A stretch of DNA of 64,000 nucleotides, from positions 23,115 through 87,114 of the forward strand of contig SVRF01000001.1 in the NCBI GenBank assembly GCA_015064945.1. The letters run 5' to 3'. Source of the DNA: Oscillospiraceae bacterium (GTDB lineage Bacteria > Bacillota > Clostridia > Oscillospirales > CAG-382). The notes under the pieces were generated by a model that had not been told where the DNA came from, made no database searches, and saw only the letters and a program-made list of their open reading frames with translations. Position 1 is the stretch's first letter. Every line of letters begins with the position of its first letter. The translations under genes and the position numbers were made by a program. Positions 33,727 to 41,945 of this stretch are shown piece by piece.

Positions 33727-34709
33727 AACTTACTAAGCAAATTGCGACTATTGTATTGATAGTTGCGGTGTTTGCGGCATTTAATCTGAGTATGTATCAG
33801 TTGCTTACACGCAGACTCTCCAATAACTTCAGCGATGCAACACAAGCTCAAATGATCGATGTTAGAAGTTATCTTCCTCATAAAAAAGGATCTGATCTTC
33901 CGAAGATACATTCCTCTTTAAAACTAACCGATAACCTTCCTGTTCTTGACGGAGCTGCCGCATTAGTTCCGGTTTACGCTGCTGTTATCGACAATGTATA
34001 TCCTAATGGTTGTGTTACTTACGATGGGGGCGAATTTTCAGACGACAATTATTACGGCGAAAACTTCGCTGAAGATAGCGCAATGCAGTATAACAATACT
34101 GTTCGTGGTTATCAAGCAATTGTCGATGGAACAACTGATATATTGTTTTGTGCCGCTCCTTCCGATGCGCAAAAACAGTATGCGGAAGAAAAAGGTGTAG
34201 AATTAGTTTATGTCCCTGTCGGATTGGAGGGATTTGTGTTTTTTGTAAATGAAAATAATCCTGTTGATAACCTTACTGTTGAACAGATCCGAAAAATATA
34301 TGCGTGTGAATACACAAATTGGTCAGAAGTTGGTGGAGCAAATCGAATTATTAACCCCGTAACAAGACTCGAAGGCAGTGGGAGTCAAACAACTTTTGAA
34401 TTGTTTATGGGTGATTATAAGCTTGGGCGAAAATCTCTATTAGCAATTACAGGAGCATCTATTGGGTTTTCATTTCGATACTATATGGACGGCATCGTAC
34501 AAAACGATTCAGTGAAAATGCTTTCGTTGAATGGTGTATATCCAAATACGGAGAACATTAAAAATCGTAGTTATCCTATTGTCGCGCAGTTTTATGCTAT
34601 TTACAGAGCTGATAATGACAACGAAAACATACCTGCTTTAATTGATTGGCTTTTATCTGAAGAAGGTCAAACGCTTATTGAAGAAACGGGATATGTGCGT
34701 ATAAATTGA
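33723..34709 (+). CDS. PstS-like substrate-binding protein, membrane-anchored
   Basis: 328 residues with an uncleaved-looking N-terminal helix (about 6-25) instead of a lipobox, then a PBP-like domain of the phosphate-binding type: YNNTVRGYQAIVDGTTDILFCAAPSD, a central GFVFFVNENNPVDNLTVEQIRKIY and NWSEVGG, and the anion-loop-like RLEGSGSQTTFE. The C-terminus, ALIDWLLSEEGQTLIEETGYV, is typical of the family. No pstC, pstA, pstB or phoU is nearby. It could be a phosphate sensor or scavenger. ggaagg precedes the ATG. Confidence 0.85.
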   Translation: MKLTKQIATIVLIVAVFAAFNLSMYQLLTRRLSNNFSDATQAQMIDVRSYLPHKKGSDLPKIHSSLKLTDNLPVLDGAAALVPVYAAVIDNVYPNGCVTYDGGEFSDDNYYGENFAEDSAMQYNNTVRGYQAIVDGTTDILFCAAPSDAQKQYAEEKGVELVYVPVGLEGFVFFVNENNPVDNLTVEQIRKIYACEYTNWSEVGGANRIINPVTRLEGSGSQTTFELFMGDYKLGRKSLLAITGASIGFSFRYYMDGIVQNDSVKMLSLNGVYPNTENIKNRSYPIVAQFYAIYRADNDNENIPALIDWLLSEEGQTLIEETGYVRIN

Positions 34710-34797
34710 GGAATAATAAACAATATCCTTTTGTTTGAGCCAACAATCGTACGGAAGCGATTTTGATAGAATTTAAATCAAATTACAAGGAGTATCT

Positions 34798-36018
34798 ATG
34801 AAAAACATTTTTTCTTTTTACACAAAAACGCCTTTGATCTTGCGTATTGCTATAGGGCTGACCGTAGGTGTATTGTTGGGACTGTTTGTGCCGCAGGCAA
34901 CATTTGTAAGCGTTTTCGGCACCGTGTTTGTTGGGGCGCTTAAGGCAATAGCACCTGTCTTGGTGTTTGTGTTGATAATTGCATCCCTCGCAGGCGCAGG
35001 CAAGGGGATAGGCGGAAGGTTTAAAACCGTTATAGTACTGTATATGTTAAGCACTTTCCTTGCGGCGGTGGTTGCCGTTGCAGGCAGCTACATATTCAAA
35101 GTTACTCTTCCGCTGGGCGAAGCGGTAGATAAAACCGCTCCTGCGGGACTTGGTGAGGTTTTCCAAAGCTTGCTTGAAAAAATGGTTTCAAATCCCGTAA
35201 CATCAATTATTGAAGGTAATTATACGGGTATTCTTACCTGGTCGGTTATTTTTGGGCTTGCGTTGCGCTCTTCAAACGATAATACCAAGTCGGTTTTAAA
35301 CGATATTTCTGGGGGCGTATCAAAAGCAGTTGCTTGGGTAATACAGATAGCACCTTTTGGTATTCTCGGTCTTGTATATTCCTCTGTTGGCGAATACGGA
35401 CTTGAAATTTTTACCGATTACGGCAAGATTTTGCTTTTGTTAGTAGGCTGTATGCTTGCAGTTGCTTTGATAGTAGATCCCATTGTTGTGGCAATAACCC
35501 TTAAAAGAAATCCTTATCCCTTGGTATTAAAATGCTTTAAGGAGTCGGGCATTACCGCTTTCTTTACAAGAAGCTCTGCTGCTAATATCCCCGTTAATAT
35601 GAAACTGTGTGAAAAATTGGGGCTTGATAAGGAGTACTACTCTGTTGCTATTCCTTTGGGTGCAACCATAAATATGGACGGTGCGGCTATAACTATTACC
35701 GTGATGTCTCTTTCCGCCGCTTTCTCGCAGGGTATAAACGTAAATATCTTTGTTGCGATATTGCTTAGTCTTGTAGCTACATTAGGCGCCTGCGGTGCGT
35801 CGGGCGTGGCAGGCGGCTCTTTGTTGCTTATCCCTATGGCGTGCTCTTTGCTGGGGGTCGGTCAGGACGTGGCAATGCAGGTTGTTGCAGTCGGCTTTAT
35901 AATCGGCGTTGTTCAGGACTCTCTTGAAACCGCCATAAATTCCTCCGGTGATGTCATTTTCTGCGCCACAGCAGAATACAGTGACAGGATGAAAAAGGGC
36001 GAGAAGGTTAAATTTTAG
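34798..36018 (+). CDS. sstT: Serine/threonine:Na+ symporter SstT (DAACS family)
   Basis: Takes up serine and threonine with sodium. The 406 residues fit SstT length. The N-terminus, FGTVFVGALKAIAPVLVFVL, split over residues about 40-60, is characteristic of SstT. The substrate and cation sites TRSSAANIPVNM and ATINMDGAAITITV are intact, and the LGACGASGVAGG re-entrant loop follows. aaggag lies 7 bases before the ATG. The cytidine deaminase gene follows after 16 bases. Confidence 0.92.
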   Translation: MKNIFSFYTKTPLILRIAIGLTVGVLLGLFVPQATFVSVFGTVFVGALKAIAPVLVFVLIIASLAGAGKGIGGRFKTVIVLYMLSTFLAAVVAVAGSYIFKVTLPLGEAVDKTAPAGLGEVFQSLLEKMVSNPVTSIIEGNYTGILTWSVIFGLALRSSNDNTKSVLNDISGGVSKAVAWVIQIAPFGILGLVYSSVGEYGLEIFTDYGKILLLLVGCMLAVALIVDPIVVAITLKRNPYPLVLKCFKESGITAFFTRSSAANIPVNMKLCEKLGLDKEYYSVAIPLGATINMDGAAITITVMSLSAAFSQGINVNIFVAILLSLVATLGACGASGVAGGSLLLIPMACSLLGVGQDVAMQVVAVGFIIGVVQDSLETAINSSGDVIFCATAEYSDRMKKGEKVKF

Positions 36019-36034
36019 CAAGTAGGTAAGTTCT

Positions 36035-36430
36035 ATGGATAAAGTATGGACAGATATGCAAAACGCCGCTAAGGCGGTGCTTAACGAACGCCGAATATCT
36101 GATTACGTGACCTGCGGTGAGGTAGCCGCTGCCGTGCTTTCCAAATCGGGGAAGATTTATACGGGCGTGTGCATCGATACCTGCTCCACCCTTGGTATTT
36201 GCGCCGAGCGTAACGCAATTTTTAATATGATTACCAATGGCGAACAGGAGATAGAAAAAGTTCTTTGCATAATGCCCGATGGCTCAAACGGCGCACCCTG
36301 CGGTGCTTGCCGAGAGCTTATGGTACAGCTTATGGCAGGCAATTATTACGATGTTGAGATAATGCTTGACTATGCAACGGGGCGTACCGTAAAGCTGGGG
36401 GAGATAACCCCTGAATGGTGGATAAAGTAA
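36035..36430 (+). CDS. Cytidine deaminase-family protein
   Basis: 131-residue zinc deaminase that converts cytidine or deoxycytidine to uridine. The active site is CAERNAIF (zinc Cys and catalytic Glu) and PCGACRELM (two zinc Cys). Members of the same fold include blasticidin-S deaminase, so the exact nucleoside substrate is not certain. It is co-directional with sstT and is followed by a terminator. Confidence 0.9.
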   Translation: MDKVWTDMQNAAKAVLNERRISDYVTCGEVAAAVLSKSGKIYTGVCIDTCSTLGICAERNAIFNMITNGEQEIEKVLCIMPDGSNGAPCGACRELMVQLMAGNYYDVEIMLDYATGRTVKLGEITPEWWIK

Positions 36431-36435
36431 AATAT

Positions 36436-36470
36436 AAAGCTCTGCATCAAACAGTGCAGAGCTTTTTGTT
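36436..36470. terminator. Bidirectional terminator between cytidine deaminase and the YgjV-like gene
   Basis: aaagctctgca (36436-36446) pairs perfectly with tgcagagcttt (36455-36465), followed by tttgttt on the plus strand and by a T/A-rich run on the minus strand. It serves both convergent genes. Confidence 0.88.
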
Positions 36471-37003
36471 TACTGATTTTTATTTTCATCGTCGGCTTTT
36501 TTGTACCTTATCAGCGCAATAACTATCGAAATAATTGTAAGTATATTTCCTATAGCCGAGCCGTATGCCTTGCTTATCATATTGTAGGCAAACCAAAAAG
36601 GAGCGCCGAATAGGGAAACCCAGCGGATTGCTTTTTCACTGCTAAGCCACAGGGCGTTAATTTCAAACAACACACCTGCAAGGGACAAAATATCGACATA
36701 GCTTTTGTTATACCAAACCATGGCACAACCAAGAAATATAATGACAGCATTCATACATAGTACAACGATGATGATATGCTCTTTAATGAACTTTCTATGC
36801 TTTTTACCTGCTACTACCGAGGAGCCTGCGGCAAGGACGTCAAATACCGCGCCCGAAAAAGCACCTAACAGTAAATACTGTAATATGTATAAAAATCTCG
36901 AAATCAGGTTAAGCAATATAATGCCCTTGCGCTTTTTCTGTTGATAGCTTAAAAGAAAAGCTGCAACCGCTAAAATTCCAATAATTTGTGCCGCTATTAT
37001 CAT
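36470..37003 (-). CDS. YgjV-family multi-span membrane protein
   Basis: 177 residues with about five to six membrane helices. The pattern AFLLSYQQKKRKGIILLN, then LQYLLLGAFSGAVFD near the N-terminus, then FEINALWLSSEKAIRWVSL and PFWFAYN, follows the YgjV/inner membrane protein family, which has no assigned function. ATG at 37003 is preferred (aaagga 7 bases upstream) over a TTG at 37024. It starts 24 bases behind the EamA gene. Confidence 0.8.
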   Translation of the reverse strand: MIIAAQIIGILAVAAFLLSYQQKKRKGIILLNLISRFLYILQYLLLGAFSGAVFDVLAAGSSVVAGKKHRKFIKEHIIIVVLCMNAVIIFLGCAMVWYNKSYVDILSLAGVLFEINALWLSSEKAIRWVSLFGAPFWFAYNMISKAYGSAIGNILTIISIVIALIRYKKADDENKNQ

Positions 37004-37027
37004 AACACTATCCTTTATAAACAATAA

Positions 37028-37951
37028 CTATTTTTTTATAGGCTTTTCCTTCCTCTCATATCCCCAAAGTATGATACCGATGCAGATCATAATTAAAGCG
37101 ATTATAAGATTGGCCGTCGAAACCCCTCCGTCTTCGCTTAACAAAAAAGCAGAAAAGATTACGCCGAAAACCGGTGTCATAAAGCTGTAAATAGTAATAC
37201 TTGACGGGGGATTGTGCTTTAGCAGAAAAGTCCACAGTGTATAAGAGACTGCATAAATAACCGTTAATCCCAAGAAGACGGGCAAAATGTCGATAATATT
37301 AATTTTGCCTTTCAGCGCTGTACCGATCAAGGTCAAAACTATTCCGCCCAAGGACATTTGGTAACCGCATAATGTTATGGGGTCTTCGTTTTTGGCAAAA
37401 AGCTTTGTCATAACAACTGAGAAGGAGTAAGAAAGAATCGCAAGCAGAACCAGTCCGTCGCCAACGGGGCTTATATTTAAACTAAGACCGTCAAGGTTCA
37501 TAATAATTATGCCCAAAAAACCGATTATACACGATACAAGCTTTTTTGCGGTAAGCTTTTCGAATTTGAAAAGCAAGCTTGAAATCAATGCGACAAAGAA
37601 TACGTCCGTGCTTTTTAAAATAGCGCCCTTAACCGAGCTTGTGTACAGCAGTCCAACATACAGAAGGGAATATTGTAACACCGTCTGCAAGCAAGAGATA
37701 ACGGCAACACCTTTGAGACTCTCTTTTTTTGGGAATACAAGCTTTTTTTGAAAAACGCTGTACACACCTATAGTCAAAAGGCCGGAAGCAATAAATTGCA
37801 GACCAACCCATAGAAGCAACGATGGTATATGTGTTGCGTCGATATAAGCGTAGCCCATCTTTACGATAGGGGTAGATATCCCCCATAAAGCGCAGCATAA
37901 AAGTGCCGAAAAAACAACGAATGTTTTATTTTTGTAAAAAATACTTTTCAT
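37028..37951 (-). CDS. EamA/DMT-superfamily permease
   Basis: 307 residues with ten predicted membrane helices made of two EamA repeats, such as CALWGISTPIVKMGY near the N-terminus and FMTPVFGVIFSAFLLSEDGG in the second half. The family exports amino acids, nucleotides or drug-like compounds, and the substrate is unknown here. The ATG at 37951 (MKSIFYK) lies 34 bases after a good -10 box. An open extension to 37996 would begin inside the promoter and is rejected. Confidence 0.87.
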   Translation of the reverse strand: MKSIFYKNKTFVVFSALLCCALWGISTPIVKMGYAYIDATHIPSLLLWVGLQFIASGLLTIGVYSVFQKKLVFPKKESLKGVAVISCLQTVLQYSLLYVGLLYTSSVKGAILKSTDVFFVALISSLLFKFEKLTAKKLVSCIIGFLGIIIMNLDGLSLNISPVGDGLVLLAILSYSFSVVMTKLFAKNEDPITLCGYQMSLGGIVLTLIGTALKGKINIIDILPVFLGLTVIYAVSYTLWTFLLKHNPPSSITIYSFMTPVFGVIFSAFLLSEDGGVSTANLIIALIMICIGIILWGYERKEKPIKK

Positions 37952-37984
37952 AGTACTGTAGCCTCGACAATAACACTGTGTTGG

Positions 37985-38013
37985 ATTGTAGCACAATAAG
38001 TAAATAATTACAA
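37985..38013 (-). promoter_or_regulatory. Sigma-A promoter of the EamA/YgjV unit
   Basis: On the minus strand, -35 TTGTAA (38008-38013) and -10 TACAAT (37985-37990), spacer 17, with a TG one base before the -10 (extended -10). Confidence 0.78.
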
Positions 38014-38055
38014 TATTTTATCGCAATTTTATGGCAACAAATAGAATAAGCATAT

Positions 38056-38358
38056 TTAAAAATTAAAATACGGATGAGATTTATAGCGTGGCGGAAGTTT
38101 TTTTCCAAGATCTGTCCAACCGATGTTTTTCACAAGCACCGATTTTTGTTCGGGGAAAATATATTTGTTAAGATAATCGATAAAATCCGCTTCGTTATAA
38201 CATACACCTTGGCTTGTTCTGTATTTCTCGGCATAAGGACTGTTCCAAAGCCATTCGTCGCAAAATTCGGTGCAGTATTCCTCTAAATTGTCGGCAACTA
38301 CATCGGGTACTAAATACACTTTGCTGTCCCCGTCGGAACTTAAAATAATTTCTTTCAA
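38056..38358 (-). CDS. 100-residue protein of unknown function
   Basis: Acidic soluble protein without a signal peptide. It begins MKEIILSSDGDSKVYLVPDVV and continues with an aromatic-rich middle (EFCDEWLWNSPYAEKY) and YNEADFIDYLNKYIFP. I recognise no family. Its own promoter with 17-bp spacing and an aggtga site about 16 bases before the ATG support expression, although the spacing of that site is long. It stands alone between the EamA unit and ppdK. Confidence 0.62.
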   Translation of the reverse strand: MKEIILSSDGDSKVYLVPDVVADNLEEYCTEFCDEWLWNSPYAEKYRTSQGVCYNEADFIDYLNKYIFPEQKSVLVKNIGWTDLGKKLPPRYKSHPYFNF

Positions 38359-38395
38359 TTGTCGTCACCTAACCTTATATAAATACTTACTTTAT

Positions 38396-38424
38396 ATTAT
38401 GACAAAAAATCGTGCCGTTTGCAA
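38396..38424 (-). promoter_or_regulatory. Promoter of the 100-residue unknown gene
   Basis: On the minus strand, -35 TTGCAA (38419-38424), -10 CATAAT (38396-38401), spacer 17, extended -10 TG. It lies immediately after the ppdK terminator. Confidence 0.7.
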
Positions 38425-38426
38425 CA

Positions 38427-38456
38427 GAAAATCCGCCCGAATTTCTTCGGGCGGAT
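38427..38456 (-). terminator. Rho-independent terminator of ppdK
   Basis: atccgcccgaa (38431-38441) pairs with ttcgggcggat (38446-38456); on the minus strand tttt follows. Confidence 0.88.
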
Positions 38457-38477
38457 AGTTTTGCTTCATAAATCTAA

Positions 38478-41108
38478 TTACTTAGATTCTTTGATTGCAG
38501 CCTGTGCGGCAGCAAGGCGAGCTACGGGCACTCTGAAGGGAGAGCAGGAAACGTAGTCAAGGCCTATCTTATGGCAGAACTCAACAGAAACGGGGTCGCC
38601 GCCGTGTTCGCCGCAGATGCCAACGTGAAGCTTGCTGTTTACGGGTTTGCCGAGAGCGATAGTGGTCTCCATAAGCTTACCAACGCCGCTTACGTCAAGC
38701 TTTGCAAAGGGATCGTTTTCAAATATCTTTGCATTGTAGTAGTAGTCAAGGAACTTACCTGCGTCATCACGGGAGAAGCCGTAGGTCATTTGTGTAAGGT
38801 CGTTGGTACCGAAGCAGAAGAAATCAGCCTCAGGAGCGATTTTATCAGCTGTAAGAGCCGCTCTGGGAATCTCTATCATAGTACCCACTTCGTATTCAAG
38901 AGAGGCGCCTGCAGCTGCGATTTCGGCATCAGCAGTTTCAACAACTATTGCCTTAACAAACTTAAACTCGTTAACGTCGCCTACAAGGGGAATCATTATT
39001 TCGGGCTTAACGTTCCAAGTGGGATTTTCTTTTTGAACATTTATAGCTGCACGGATAACAGCCTTGGTCTGCATCTTTGCTATTTCGGGGTAGGTTACGG
39101 AAAGACGGCAACCTCTGTGACCCATCATGGGGTTAAACTCGTGGAGGGAAGCGATAATGTCCTTAATAGCCTGAACAGACTTGCCCTGTGCTTCTGCAAG
39201 CTTCCTTATGTCTTCTTCTTCGGTGGGAACAAACTCGTGAAGAGGAGGGTCGAGGAAGCGGATGGTAACGGGAGTGCCTTCCAAAGCCTTATAAAGCTCT
39301 TCAAAGTCTTTCTGCTGGATTGGAAGGATCTTATCGAGCGCTGCTTCTCTTTCAGCAACTGTGTCGGAGCAGATCATTTCACGGAAAGCGGCAATTCTGT
39401 CGGTTTCGAAGAACATATGCTCAGTTCTGCAAAGACCGATGCCTTCTGCGCCAAGCTCACGTGCCTTCTTTGCGTCTGCGGGAGTGTCTGCATTGGTGCG
39501 TACCTTCATTGTACGGTACTTGTCAGCCCAGTTCATTATTCTTTCAAATTCGCCTGCTATAGTTGCATCAACAGTGGGAATAATACCGTCATAGATATAG
39601 CCGGTAGAACCGTCAAGAGAAATATAATCGCCTTCAACATAGGTCTTGCCTGCAAGAACAAACTTCTTGTTTTCTTCGTCCATCTTTATGTCGCCGCAAC
39701 CGGAAACACAGCAAGTACCCATACCTCTTGCAACAACTGCCGCATGGGAGGTCATACCGCCGCGAACGGTAAGTATGCCCTGTGCCGCCATCATGCCCTC
39801 GATATCTTCGGGGGAGGTTTCAAGACGAACAAGTACAACCTTTTCGCCCTTTTCTGCCCACGCCTTAGCATCGTCAGCGGTGAATACTATCTTACCGCAA
39901 GCCGCACCGGGAGATGCACCCAGGGCTTTGCTTACATACTTTGCTTCCTTAAGTGCCTTTGCATCAAACTGAGGATGCAAAAGGGTATCAAGGTTTCTGG
40001 GGTCTATCATTGCAACAGCCTGCTTTTCGCTTATCATACCTTCGTCAACAAGGTCGCAAGCAATCTTAAGTGCCGCCTGTGCGGTACGCTTACCGTTTCT
40101 GGTCTGCAACATAAAGAGTTTCTTATCTTCAATGGTAAACTCCATATCCTGCATATCTCTGTAATGGTCTTCAAGGGTGTTGCAAATCTTAACGAATTGC
40201 GCATAAACCTCAGGCATAACCTCTTTAAGTTGATCTATCTTTTGAGGAGTGCGAACGCCCGCAACAACGTCTTCGCCCTGTGCATTCATAAGAAACTCGC
40301 CCATAAGCTTCTTTTCGCCTGTAGCGGGGTCACGGGTGAAAGCAACGCCTGTACCGGAAGTGTTACCCATATTGCCGAATACCATTTCCTGTACATTAAC
40401 GGCGGTACCCCAAGAGTAGGGGATGTCGTTCTGGCGGCGGTAAACATTAGCTCTGTCGTTGTTCCAAGAACGGAAAACAGCCTTTACAGCGGCCTTTAAT
40501 TGAACACGAGGATCAGAGGGGAAATCTTCACCGATCTTAGCCTTGTATTCTGCCTTGAACTGGTTAGCCAACTCACGAAGGTCCTCGGCGGTAAGGTCAA
40601 CGTCCTGAGTAACGCCCTTTTCTTCCTTCATTTTGTCGATAAGCTCTTCAAAATATTTTTTGCCGACTTCCATAACCACGTCGGAAAACATTTGTATAAA
40701 TCTTCTGTAGCAGTCCCAAGCCCAGCGGGGGTTACCGGACTTAACGGCACGCGCTTCAACAACTTCTTCATTAAGACCAAGGTTGAGGATGGTATCCATC
40801 ATACCGGGCATAGAAGCCCTTGCGCCGGAACGAACGGAAACGAGAAGGGGGTTCTCTTTATCGCCGAATTTTTTACCTGTTAAAGTTTCCAATTTGCCGA
40901 TGTGCTCTTCTATCTCAGCCAGAATATCGTCAGCAATAACCTCGCCGTCGTCATAATAGCGCGTACAAGCTTCGGTGGAAACCGTAAAGCCTTGAGGCAC
41001 GGGCAGACCCAAGTTGGTCATCTCTGCAAGGTTAGCGCCCTTGCCGCCCAAAATCTCACGCATTTTGCCGTTGCCTTCGCTAAATTGATAAACATACTTT
41101 TTTGTCAT
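38478..41108 (-). CDS. ppdK: Pyruvate, phosphate dikinase
   Basis: Interconverts pyruvate, ATP and phosphate with PEP, AMP and pyrophosphate, a key glycolytic/gluconeogenic enzyme in anaerobic Clostridia. The 876 residues are full length. The nucleotide-grasp N-terminal domain starts FSEGNGKMREILGGKGANLA. The swivelling phosphohistidine domain has GGMTSHAAVVARGMG with the catalytic His. The C-terminal PEP-binding barrel has GICGEHGGDP with the catalytic Cys. The start is set at 41108 because cggaggag lies 6 bases upstream. It is a single-gene unit with an extended -10 box TATAAT on the minus strand (41157-41162). Confidence 0.97.
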   Translation of the reverse strand: MTKKYVYQFSEGNGKMREILGGKGANLAEMTNLGLPVPQGFTVSTEACTRYYDDGEVIADDILAEIEEHIGKLETLTGKKFGDKENPLLVSVRSGARASMPGMMDTILNLGLNEEVVEARAVKSGNPRWAWDCYRRFIQMFSDVVMEVGKKYFEELIDKMKEEKGVTQDVDLTAEDLRELANQFKAEYKAKIGEDFPSDPRVQLKAAVKAVFRSWNNDRANVYRRQNDIPYSWGTAVNVQEMVFGNMGNTSGTGVAFTRDPATGEKKLMGEFLMNAQGEDVVAGVRTPQKIDQLKEVMPEVYAQFVKICNTLEDHYRDMQDMEFTIEDKKLFMLQTRNGKRTAQAALKIACDLVDEGMISEKQAVAMIDPRNLDTLLHPQFDAKALKEAKYVSKALGASPGAACGKIVFTADDAKAWAEKGEKVVLVRLETSPEDIEGMMAAQGILTVRGGMTSHAAVVARGMGTCCVSGCGDIKMDEENKKFVLAGKTYVEGDYISLDGSTGYIYDGIIPTVDATIAGEFERIMNWADKYRTMKVRTNADTPADAKKARELGAEGIGLCRTEHMFFETDRIAAFREMICSDTVAEREAALDKILPIQQKDFEELYKALEGTPVTIRFLDPPLHEFVPTEEEDIRKLAEAQGKSVQAIKDIIASLHEFNPMMGHRGCRLSVTYPEIAKMQTKAVIRAAINVQKENPTWNVKPEIMIPLVGDVNEFKFVKAIVVETADAEIAAAGASLEYEVGTMIEIPRAALTADKIAPEADFFCFGTNDLTQMTYGFSRDDAGKFLDYYYNAKIFENDPFAKLDVSGVGKLMETTIALGKPVNSKLHVGICGEHGGDPVSVEFCHKIGLDYVSCSPFRVPVARLAAAQAAIKESK

Positions 41109-41156
41109 AGACTCCTCCGATTGGTAAAATTTGTATCTAAAGACTTTATTCATGGT

Positions 41157-41162
41157 ATTATA
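41157..41162 (-). promoter_or_regulatory. Probable extended -10 element of ppdK
   Basis: Minus-strand TGTTATAAT, with TATAAT at the complement of 41157-41162. No convincing -35 lies at 17 bases, so recognition may rely on the extended -10. Confidence 0.5.
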
Positions 41163-41263
41163 ACACATTATTTAACAAAAGGCTATACTTTTGGTATAAA
41201 AATTCTTAATAAATTTATATTCGTTTTTTTGACATATTTTAACAAAGCACATAAAAATGCAGG

Positions 41264-41292
41264 TTGACAAAAGCTTTTTTGAAGGGTATATT
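41264..41292 (+). promoter_or_regulatory. Sigma-A promoter of pth-mfd
   Basis: -35 TTGACA (41264-41269), -10 TATATT (41287-41292), spacer 17, 44 bases before the pth ATG. Confidence 0.84.
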
Positions 41293-41336
41293 ATTAATGT
41301 GATAAAACTTGGTAGATTTAACAACAGGGGTTTAAA

Positions 41337-41945
41337 ATGAACGTATTTTCCGCTTTCAAAAAGAGTAGTATAGATTTTGCCGTAGTAGGTTTGGGAAATC
41401 CTGGGGCAAAGTATGATAAAACGAGACACAATGTGGGCTTTAATGCGATGGATTATATAGCGAACAAATATTCGGCGCAATTGAAGAAATTAAAGTTTTC
41501 CGCCCTTACTGAAAAATGCACCGTTAACGGCAAAAGCGTTTTGTTGATAAAGCCCCAAACCTATATGAATAACAGTGGTGAGGCGGTTGGTGCAGCGGCA
41601 CGCTTTTATAAACTTTCACCGAGTCAAATAATAGTTGTATGTGACGATATATCATTGCCTTGCGGTACTTTGCGCTTGAGAATGAAGGGCAGTGCAGGAG
41701 GTCACAACGGATTAAAGTCTATAAACAGCCATTTGGGCAGTGAGGAATACCCTCGCATAAAAATCGGCGTAGGTGAAAAGCCCTCTCCCGATTACGACCT
41801 TGCAGATTGGGTTTTGGGGGTGCCGTCTGACAGTGATGTAAAACTTATTGAATCACGCAACCCGGATATACTTAAGACAATAGAGCTTTTGGTGGAGGGT
41901 AAAACCGATGCCGCAATGAACGAATGTAATAGGTCTGTTAAATGA
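41337..41945 (+). CDS. pth: Peptidyl-tRNA hydrolase
   Basis: Releases tRNA from dropped-off peptidyl-tRNA. The 202 residues include VGLGNPGAKYDKTRHNVGF with the catalytic His, PQTYMNNSGEAV, and GSAGGHNGLKSI. A roughly 15-residue N-terminal lead precedes the usual start. It overlaps mfd by ATGA (41942-41945). The pth-mfd pairing is standard in Firmicutes. Confidence 0.97.
   Translation: MNVFSAFKKSSIDFAVVGLGNPGAKYDKTRHNVGFNAMDYIANKYSAQLKKLKFSALTEKCTVNGKSVLLIKPQTYMNNSGEAVGAAARFYKLSPSQIIVVCDDISLPCGTLRLRMKGSAGGHNGLKSINSHLGSEEYPRIKIGVGEKPSPDYDLADWVLGVPSDSDVKLIESRNPDILKTIELLVEGKTDAAMNECNRSVK

Noticed and set aside
33200..34750. Horizontal transfer of the PstS-like unit judged from slightly AT-richer sequence
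   Set aside because: The difference by eye is small and there are no flanking mobile elements, repeats or tRNA, so I do not claim transfer.
38571..40499. 642-codon plus-strand open frame opposite ppdK
   Set aside because: ppdK is unmistakable on the minus strand. The plus-strand translation is Cys/Val/Leu-rich and matches no family.
41109..41168. N-terminal extension of pyruvate phosphate dikinase
   Set aside because: It would begin at the promoter -10 and place the strong ribosome binding site inside the coding region.
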